Origin: Symsagittifera roscoffensis
Lineage: Eukaryota; Xenacoelomorpha; Acoela; Convolutidae
Length of the DNA: 62,000 nt
NCBI RefSeq assembly: GCF_963678635.1
Contig: NC_087071.1
Coordinates: 14,732,864 to 14,794,863, forward strand
Direction of reading: 5' to 3'
The notes beneath the pieces were generated by a model. It did no database searches and was not told the DNA's origin. It saw nothing but the letters and a program-made list of their open reading frames with translations. Every line of letters starts with the position of its first letter. Position 1 is the first letter of the stretch. Below are positions 55,223 through 62,000 of the stretch, piece by piece. The position numbers were made by a program, and so were the translations under genes.

Positions 55223-57550
55223 CGTACGTGTTCTGTCTTGTCGCTATTTTTGTATTATATTCTTTTTTTTGTGCGTCTAGAAGAATTTTGTTTATTGATG
55301 AAGAAAAAATTCCAAAAAATCCTGCAAAAAGTATGCGTGCTACACTTGCTTGTCTATTTACTTGTGTGTGTATAGCGCATGTGTTATAGATTCCTTTTAA
55401 AAGTGAAAAAAGAAATCCTATGAAGTTAAATATTGCGTATAAGATAGTTAATTTTTCTAAGATGTAATAGGGCCATCCTAGAAAATCTAGAATTTAATTT
55501 ATTAGGGTAACAAAGTTAAAATATCTATAGGTGAAATATCTGGTGGTCTGTATTTTCACCGTTTAGATATATATAGTCTTTAATGTCTTTAAAATATCCG
55601 CCATAATCTTGTGTATAAATATCTGCAAATCCTGCGGTTCCGGCAAGTTTTGGTAAATTTTGATCAATTGACTGTCTTTGTATAGTGTCCATTTGTGTTA
55701 ATAATTCTTGGAATTGTTGTGTTCTAATGTGGTGTTGGATATCTGACTTAGAATATATTCCAATTGATTGTAAATCAATGTTTGGATTACGAGCAATAGC
55801 TCTGATGCTTTCGGGCGAAAATTTTTTGAGTGATTGCATTAACGTCGGGTATGGAGTAAGAAGATAATATTTATCTTCATCAGGATTCAATTGTACTACA
55901 TTGTGGCTTTTTTCTGATCCACATGGGACTGCGGTATCCCAAAAATATGTTCGTCTTGAGAGTGTGTCAACAAAATGTACCTTATTTTTATAAAAAAATA
56001 GGGATTCTTTTATAGCAGCGTTTATCTTCAAAAACATATAGTGGTGATATTTTTTGGTACAAGTATAAAACCATAAATTGTTTCCTTCGTAGTCTAGAAA
56101 ATTTGATCTATTTCCTGATAATAAACATCCTGCGTAGGGTATTTTTAATACTGCTAGTGCGAGTGATTGTAGGATTTGTGTCCTTTCTAATTCGCATAGT
56201 TGGTGAAATGTTTCTAATTCGGAGAGTGACATTTCTTGAAAAATTCGACTAATCGTGTAGTCTAACTTCATATCTAAGTAGATTTCATGGTGGATATTAC
56301 CAATATAAGTGTTATTCATTAGTGATAGTTCTTGTAAACGTGTACTTCTAGTGTCATGTGGCTTTAGTTTTCCACCAGGTTGACCATTGCTTTTTTGAAA
56401 GTTATTTGGTATATATGATGTTCCTTCGTTTAGAGGTTGACCTGTGGCATAAGGGTCAAAGTTATTTTTCCAGTGGTCATGTCGAAACCTTTTTCGTATT
56501 CAACTAGTATCTCAGAATATTGTGTTTTGTAAAGTGGGTTCCTGTTTTTGCATGCGATTTCTGTTTCTTGATATATTTGGAAACGTGTTAAATTATTTTC
56601 TATATTATGGATATTTGGGAAATCAGTACTTGGTTTTCGTGATGGATGGACTTGTTCATATGGGATTGATTCTATAAAACATTTTCCGTGAAATTTTATC
56701 ATTCGAGCGTGAATTTTTGCGACTTGAAATGTTGTGCATGTATGTTTGTGAAACCAAACAATTGTTGTTTGTGTCCGTGTTGTAGGATCACAATAACCTT
56801 GATCGTTTTTACAAGGTAATCTAACTCCTTGATAGATCATTGTGTTGTCGGATAAATCTCGTGTGAGTTGTATTTTTTCGAGTTATCGAAAAACATAATT
56901 TCTTGATATCCTTTATTTTTTGTGTCTGCTTTGCAGTTTGATGGATTAATTTTTCCAATGAGTGGTATCCAGTGCTTATCGTATATGTCATAAGTTAATT
57001 TTCCGTGTGCGCCGTTGTATGGGTATTTTTTATCTAGTTTTATATGTCCTTGATATCTTTCAAGTTCTGCTTGATCTACAGAATCGACAAAGACTTGAAA
57101 ATATACTAGTTTTTTGTCGGTGTTTTTATTTCTTGTGATATTTAGTCTGAGTAGCTCGTTTTTACAATCATCGGGATTTAGAAGTAGAAGTCGTTCTATA
57201 TTACTTCGGTAGAATGATTCGTGGTCAAGTCGGTTTTTTAAAACTTGTGAACAATGTACTTTCTTTTCGAAAAATGTTGCTGTAAATTTATATCCTGCGA
57301 CTGTAGTTGCTCGGGCTTTTGAATACAGTGTCGCTATTACAATTGTAGTTTCTATAGCTGGTGGTTCTGTTTCGCATTGTGATATTTGATTTATTGCATA
57401 TTTGTGTAGTGTTTTTTGTTCATTTTCTTCACAATCGTAGTATGTTACTAATAAGTCCTGGGGTCCTGTGCGGGGAGAAGAATTTGTGTTTTGATCGGAT
57501 AATATTGGAAAAAAGATTTGTTGAAATATCAATATTTTTAGAATATACAT
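55223..57550 (-). pseudogene. Envelope glycoprotein of copy C, frameshifted, 3' deleted
   Basis: The start is preserved: MYILKILIFQQIFFPILS signal-like segment, then YYDCEENEQKT, QISQCET and VHCSQ, with no stop where B has its first TAA. Breaks: about 10 nt lost near 56884, a shift near 56460, and a shift between 56319 and 56430. A 264-codon open piece (55525-56319) carries CELERTQILQSLALAVLK and TLSRRTYFWDTAVPC. The membrane segment region follows at about 55390-55500, with a stop near 55497. Comparison with B identifies each break as private to one copy. Confidence 0.75.
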
Positions 57551-58680
57551 GTGTATGATAATCCTGTGTATGGGTTATAAAATGTGATGTAACCAATTGT
57601 CTTTTTGGTATATCTGTCGTACTTATATATTACTTCAGTTGTTATAAATGGTGGTGGTAGCGATTGAGCTGTTATATTGGGTGGAATTAATGGGTAAGAG
57701 TGTTGAACAATGTTGTTAAGTTTAATCGTGATTTCGAATTTTAATTGTAGACTATTTTGTTGGACTATTTGGATGTTATGGTCACGAATTTCTTCGTGGA
57801 TGTCTTGTCTATATTGTAGTCTATGGAGTGCCCAATTGTGGAGTCGGTTACTTTCTGGATGTTGTCCAAATAATGGTGGGGGTGCTGTGAACGTGTTCCA
57901 ATCTAATCTTAAAGGGATATTTGTTGATGATTGTTCTCGATAACTAGCGTCGAGGTTAATTGGAAAATTTAGGGGGAAAGGTGTCGGTGAAATCTGGCTT
58001 ATCGATGGTGTTGATGGTAGTGATAATGTTTCTGGTAGTGATGATGATGTTGTTGTATCCGTAGAAATATATATTGGGTCATTTATTAAGTTTGGTTTAC
58101 CTTGTGTGAATGAGTGTGTTGTCCAATATGGTAGTCGTGATGTTTGATTGGGGGGGTTAAAGGGATTGTCACGTATTTGTTCAGATGATGGTGATGAACC
58201 TAAGTAATCTGAGGGTATACTTGAGGTGCTACGTTGTGAAAGAAGTGTAGGGGTCTCTGGTAATATGCTATTTGGGTTTTCTGGAGTAATTGGTGATGGG
58301 GATTGGGGTATATCAAAATGAACTCGGGGGGTTTGAAAATTTCTATTTCGTCGTGGATGTATAATTTGTCTATTTATTTCAACTGTATTTTGGTTTTGAC
58401 TAATGTTTCTTATTCTACTTAGTTCTTGTGGTAATGTTGGGTACAAGTTATATGTTGGTTGACTTAGGGGTGTTTGTCGCTGAACTGGTTCTAATGGTTC
58501 GGATAAGCGAGCGTGTCGTTCTTCAAAAGTGTATGGGTTATCTTGGAAAGAAATTCGTGTGGATGTTTGGGGGTTTTGGGTAGTTGTAGGTATTGTCGGG
58601 TTTTCTTGGGATGATGTCAGTGAAGACTGATTGTGTGATTGTTGATTAGCAATTTTTGAAAGTATTCTGATTGATTTTTC
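57538..58680 (-). CDS. Pro/Ser-rich ORF upstream of env (copy C)
   Basis: Open for about 381 codons from just after the TAG that ends the 62-aa ORF, in the same frame, to a TAA overlapping the env ATG by 13 nt. Residues 1 to about 250 are Pro/Ser/Thr/Asn-rich. The last 110 or so (NRLHNWALHRLQYRQDIH, LQLKFEITIKL, ending YTCIF) look folded. No ATG occurs in its first part. It may be made by readthrough of the TAG, by splicing, or from a non-AUG codon. I recognise no family. It could be a matrix-like or phosphoprotein-like partner of env, but that is only suggested by position and disorder. Confidence 0.5.
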   Translation of the reverse strand, partial: EKSIRILSKIANQQSHNQSSLTSSQENPTIPTTTQNPQTSTRISFQDNPYTFEERHARLSEPLEPVQRQTPLSQPTYNLYPTLPQELSRIRNISQNQNTVEINRQIIHPRRNRNFQTPRVHFDIPQSPSPITPENPNSILPETPTLLSQRSTSSIPSDYLGSSPSSEQIRDNPFNPPNQTSRLPYWTTHSFTQGKPNLINDPIYISTDTTTSSSLPETLSLPSTPSISQISPTPFPLNFPINLDASYREQSSTNIPLRLDWNTFTAPPPLFGQHPESNRLHNWALHRLQYRQDIHEEIRDHNIQIVQQNSLQLKFEITIKLNNIVQHSYPLIPPNITAQSLPPPFITTEVIYKYDRYTKKTIGYITFYNPYTGLSYTCIF

Positions 58681-58869
58681 CTAGTGAAAAAATTTATGTT
58701 TATTGTAGTATTCTCCAAGGAAGAGAATTAAAAGGATTGTTGCTAAGGCGAGTGTGATTATTGCCTTTTTATACATTTGCACATTGTCAATATTAGGGAT
58801 GATAAAAATGTTATAAAATTTAAAAATAGTAAAAAAAATATCTGTTCTACTAAAAATTGTTTGTATCAT
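58681..58869 (-). CDS. 62-aa small membrane protein (copy C)
   Basis: Counterpart of 37655-37843, identical in length. The second hydrophobic segment (AIITLALATILLILFL) and the C-terminal YYNKHK are best conserved; the first segment is less hydrophobic than in B. It ends in TAG where B ends in TAA at the same codon, so the stop position is conserved although the codon is not. TTCACAG|GTACAA lies just upstream, as in B. Confidence 0.5.
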   Translation of the reverse strand: MIQTIFSRTDIFFTIFKFYNIFIIPNIDNVQMYKKAIITLALATILLILFLGEYYNKHKFFH

Positions 58870-59284
58870 TTAAATAAACTTTGGTTATTGTACCTGTGAA
58901 TATGGTCAATGATTTGGAAAAGTTGGAGATATAATTCAAATAGGGAGTAGAAAATTTAAAAAATGTTGCAAAAAATGATTAAAAATGTTATAAAAGCTTC
59001 AAAGGTATCAAAGAGAAATATGAATAAAAGTTTAAGCATTGTGAAAAAGTTTATGAAAATGTTGAAAGTTGTATTTTTAAAGATATTGACTGATCGAGAG
59101 AAGAGCATTTAAGAAATGATTTATTGGTCGAATATTTTTTGTTATTTGGGGCGATTTTCAAGTGCAGTCGAGTTTTTTATTGATTTTTTGACAAGTGGGT
59201 TGAGTTTTGTGAAAAGTTGTTCGAGGGCTATTTTTATGGTGTTCGGAAGGTCCTCTTTGCTTTATTTTTATTTGTCAAGTGATC

Positions 59285-60025
59285 TGAGGTATTTTTGAGA
59301 TTTTTGTACTTTAGGCTAAATTAATACTGTCGTATTTTTTTTAGGCTAATTTATCATTTTTGGTTGGGGGGTTTTGAGGTCTAAGTTGGGAAAATATTGT
59401 TGATCTTTGCGTTATTAGATAAGGGAGGGTTATGATATTATTGTGGTATTTATTTTAGTTGTCAAGTCTGAGTGGTTTGCTTATTTCTGACCTGCAGGTT
59501 GGAAGTGATAGTTATAGATATGCCTGGAGTTTAATATCTTTCGTCTAATAGGTTGGTGTTATAGTTATAGAAGGTGACGGATTGAATGAATCCTATTGGC
59601 TGAATTTGAACTAGAATTTTCGCGTTTTTTGTCAGAATGTTATTTTGAAAAATGAAGATTCAATATGATCGAGAGGTGCGAGGATTTTAAAATTAAAGTT
59701 GTTTTTGAAATTCAACTTTCTTTAATATTTTAGATTGTGGGATAAAAGTTTTGTAGTTTTTACGTGGTTGATTTCTAAGTCGTGATGACTCTCTATGTTC
59801 TGATTTCTCGACTTGTTCTTGTAGTAAAATTTTTTCTATTATTTTCCTGTTTTTCATTTCTTTTTGAGGTATTTTTTGACTAGCTGTTTTATATTGTTTT
59901 GAGTTGTAGTTGGTTTTTCATTTTGTTTTCTATGGTGAATGTCATTTTGTTCATTTACTTCTTTTTCCGTATGTGGGGGATTTCGATTAACTTTTAAACC
60001 TGTGAAAGAGTATAATTGAGTTAAT
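59285..60025 (-). other. Segment present in C, deleted in B
   Basis: Contains the last 50 or so integrase residues (59854-60025, Lys/Asn/Gln-rich) and about 570 bp of spacer. It shows that the full-length element would be near 18.8 kb. Confidence 0.65.
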
Positions 60026-62000
60026 TCGCGTAGTGCGTACTCTTTTGGGTAGTAAGGCAATAAATTGTTCCAATGTTTTTGGTTTGAATCGGTGATTTTA
60101 TATGTTACGTCAGTCGGTTTGGCAATTATTTGGTATGGTCCTTTGCGAAGGGGTTGTAATTTTTTAGAAATTCCTTTTTGTGTATTAAAATTAGGTATTA
60201 AGACAAATGTTCCAATTCTTAAATCTGAGGCTGGTGTAAAGCGTGAATTAATTTGTTCGTTAATGTTTTGCCTGTTCGTTAAATCTGGGAGGGTTTTGCC
60301 TTAAATCTGAGGCTGGTGTAAAGCGTGAATTAATTTGTTCGTTAATGTTTTCATTGTGTTTTTTATCTCTATTTAAAATCCATTCGGTGTGTGTGTCGGA
60401 GGCTAATTTAAGGATTTGTGGGTGATGAAAATGATCTTCATCATGCGTGTGTAAAGGTAGGCTATAACAAACTGAGTCTTTATTTGGTTTGCAATAACCT
60501 TGTGCATTTTTATGAGAGTCTACTGTAAACATAATTGGTTTAAGTGGCTTTTGATTAAAAACCATTTCGTATGGTGACATTCCTAGAGTTGTCGTAATTT
60601 GTGAATTATATGCTGAAGGAAATAATTTTACATCTGCTGACCATTCTGTGTATCTTGTATCAATTCCATTTATGATACATCTAAGATATTCTTGTAGTGA
60701 ACGGTTCATACCTTCGACTAAACCGTTTGTCCAAGGTGCATGAGATGTACTTGGTTTATGTTTGATGTTGTATAAGTGACATAGTGTGATGATTTCATTA
60801 TTTATGAATTCTGTACCGTTGTCTGTAACTAAGATTTCGGGTAATCCGAATTTAGCTATCCAGTGTTCATAAAGTGTTGTGTAAGCATAATAAGCATTAC
60901 AAGGTGGTACTGGGCTGAGTGCTACATAATGTGTAAATGCATCAACAATTACCATAATGTAGGAGTTTCCTTCAGAGGATGGTGAAATTGGTCCTCTTGT
61001 ATCGAATGAAATACGATGGTTAAAATATAAACTTTGTCCTTTAAAATCTTGTTTTTGTTCTATTTGTTTTTGATTTGGATAAAGTTTATTTAGCTGACAT
61101 ACTATACAATCATTGCATAATACTTTTATCCAAATTGGTGCATTTGGGAAATAAAACTTTTGTGTAAAGTCTGAATATGTTTTCTCTGATCCAGAGTGTC
61201 CTCTAGTATTTTGTATATGTGAAATATTAAAAGCTATTAGTATCATACTTAAAGGGAGACAGGGAACTGTAGAATCATTTAATTGATATTCTAGAAGGTC
61301 TGTGTTTTCATTAATTGTTGCATTATTAAATTTTCGGAAATATCGGAGGAGTGTTTTATTTCCTAAAGTTGGGGTATCTATTTTACGGGCTTAGTTTTGT
61401 ATATGTGCCATGATTTTAGTTGCCTAATTACTGGGTCAAGATTTTGATATTGTTTTAAGAGTTCAAGTGTAATTTTATCTGTTGGAGGGAGAAAAATATT
61501 TTCAATTTCTAATTTTGATGGAGGAATTGTATCAAGTGGGTCATGGAGGTCAAAAACTTGATTTATTGTGTATTTTGAATCATTTATTTGTGTCCTGAAA
61601 AATTTATTTTATCAGTTAAATTTTCTTTTTCAATTAATGGAAAAAAGTCTTTTTTATACGAGTGGAGTTTTATTCGTTTTTGTTGGGTGTTAATTTTTAT
61701 CCATTGTGAGTATGGAATTGGTTTGAAAGTTGAGGTTCCTAGTAGATCAACTTCGTAGTGATTATTTTGGCAATCTAAGTAAAGTGGGAAATGTTGTAGG
61801 TTATTTATTTGTGATTGGTCAATGTCAGTTTTTACTGCATATTTGCTTTCTATTCGGGGTGATGTTTCGTCTTTTGCAAGGTAAAATTTTATATTTTTTG
61901 GTATTTAACTGTAGTTTTTCGTGTAAGTAATTCAGGTGGTGTATTTCGACTTAATGTATCTGGTAGTGCAAGATTCTTTCCTGCTGTCCAAACTATATGT
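59854..62000 (-). pseudogene. RNase H end and integrase of copy C, frameshifted
   Basis: At the window edge the frame reads VWTAGKNLALPDTLSR without the 1-nt loss seen in B. Several shifts or stops follow between 61250 and 61950 (for example at about 61390, about 61600 and about 61905). A 328-codon piece (60260-61246) keeps HSGSEKT, CNDCIVC, FDTRGP, VTDNGTEF and NGLVEGMNRS, so all catalytic residues are present. A duplication at 60223-60350 disrupts the linker to the GPY/F-type end (RRGPYQII region at about 60130-60160). Confidence 0.8.
60223..60350 (-). repeat. Tandem duplication of about 47 bp at 81-bp offset
   Basis: CTGAGGCTGGTGTAAAGCG and GTGAATTAATTTGTTCGTTA occur at about 60224-60269 and again at about 60305-60350 within the integrase C-terminal linker. 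The first copy runs into unrelated bases (CTGTTCGTTAAATCTGGGAG). Absent from B. Confidence 0.8.

Larger units (their letters stand above)
52382..62000 (-). mobile_element. Giant LTR retroelement, copy C (3' portion, decayed)
   Basis: Same orientation and gene order as B: LTR, intron, 601-aa ORF remnant, env, Pro/Ser-rich ORF, 62-aa ORF, integrase, ending in the RNase H/integrase junction at the window edge. It is more diverged from A and B than they are from each other, with several frameshifts, a deletion of about 1.15 kb at 55222 and an 81-bp-offset duplication at 60223-60350. It keeps features B has lost: in-frame RNase H-integrase junction, integrase tail and env N-terminus. Confidence 0.9.

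Overview
The window is animal nuclear DNA. It is AT-rich and intron-containing, with spliceosomal introns (GT-AG, TACTAAC-like branch sites, one probable GC-AG), secreted-protein exons built from thrombospondin-1-like modules, and a dense load of LTR, LINE, hAT-like and foldback elements. I cannot place it more narrowly. A larvacean tunicate (whose Ty3/Gypsy 'Tor' elements may carry env-like genes, and where non-canonical introns are common) or another AT-rich invertebrate such as a cnidarian would fit, but neither is demonstrated.

Layout. (1) 1-3653, + strand: the 3' end of copy A of a very large LTR retroelement. (2) 3654-30090: about 26 kb of host DNA with a multi-exon + strand gene of Cys-rich, TSP1-like modules (exons at 8784, 18761, 21728, 22135, 25770, 27824, 28778 and 28987). 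Its introns are filled with a gag-only LTR element (5804-8172), a LINE relic (about 15950-17410), hAT-type MITEs (13374, 25966, 29160), a TA-flanked palindromic MITE (14438) and several foldbacks. (3) 30091-48187, - strand: copy B of the same retroelement, nearly complete at about 18.1 kb. (4) 48188-52381: intervening DNA with a decayed gag zinc-knuckle fragment and a 360 bp near-perfect palindrome. (5) 52382-62000, - strand: copy C, older and rearranged, cut off by the window end inside pol.

The large retroelement is the main content. Read along its sense strand (- strand for B and C): 5' LTR, primer-binding site, a leader with two identical hairpins, a small basic ORF, a very long Gag-protease-RT-RNase H ORF, integrase with a GPY/F end, a 62-aa two-segment membrane protein, a Pro/Ser-rich ORF, an envelope glycoprotein resembling chuvirus-type glycoproteins, a 601-aa protein of unknown family that starts on an ATGA overlap with env, then a 78-nt intron placed directly after that last stop codon, and the 3' LTR. 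Comparing A, B and C shows which breaks are private mutations: integrase frameshifts, env nonsense codons and a 0.74 kb deletion in B; an env/601-aa-ORF deletion and frameshifts in C; two frameshifts in A. It also shows which features are conserved in all copies.

The host gene appears to encode a secreted or surface protein with at least four six-Cys modules on mostly phase-1 exons. One exon carries an in-frame TAG, and the 3' end runs into a MITE and then element B, so whether it is still functional is open.
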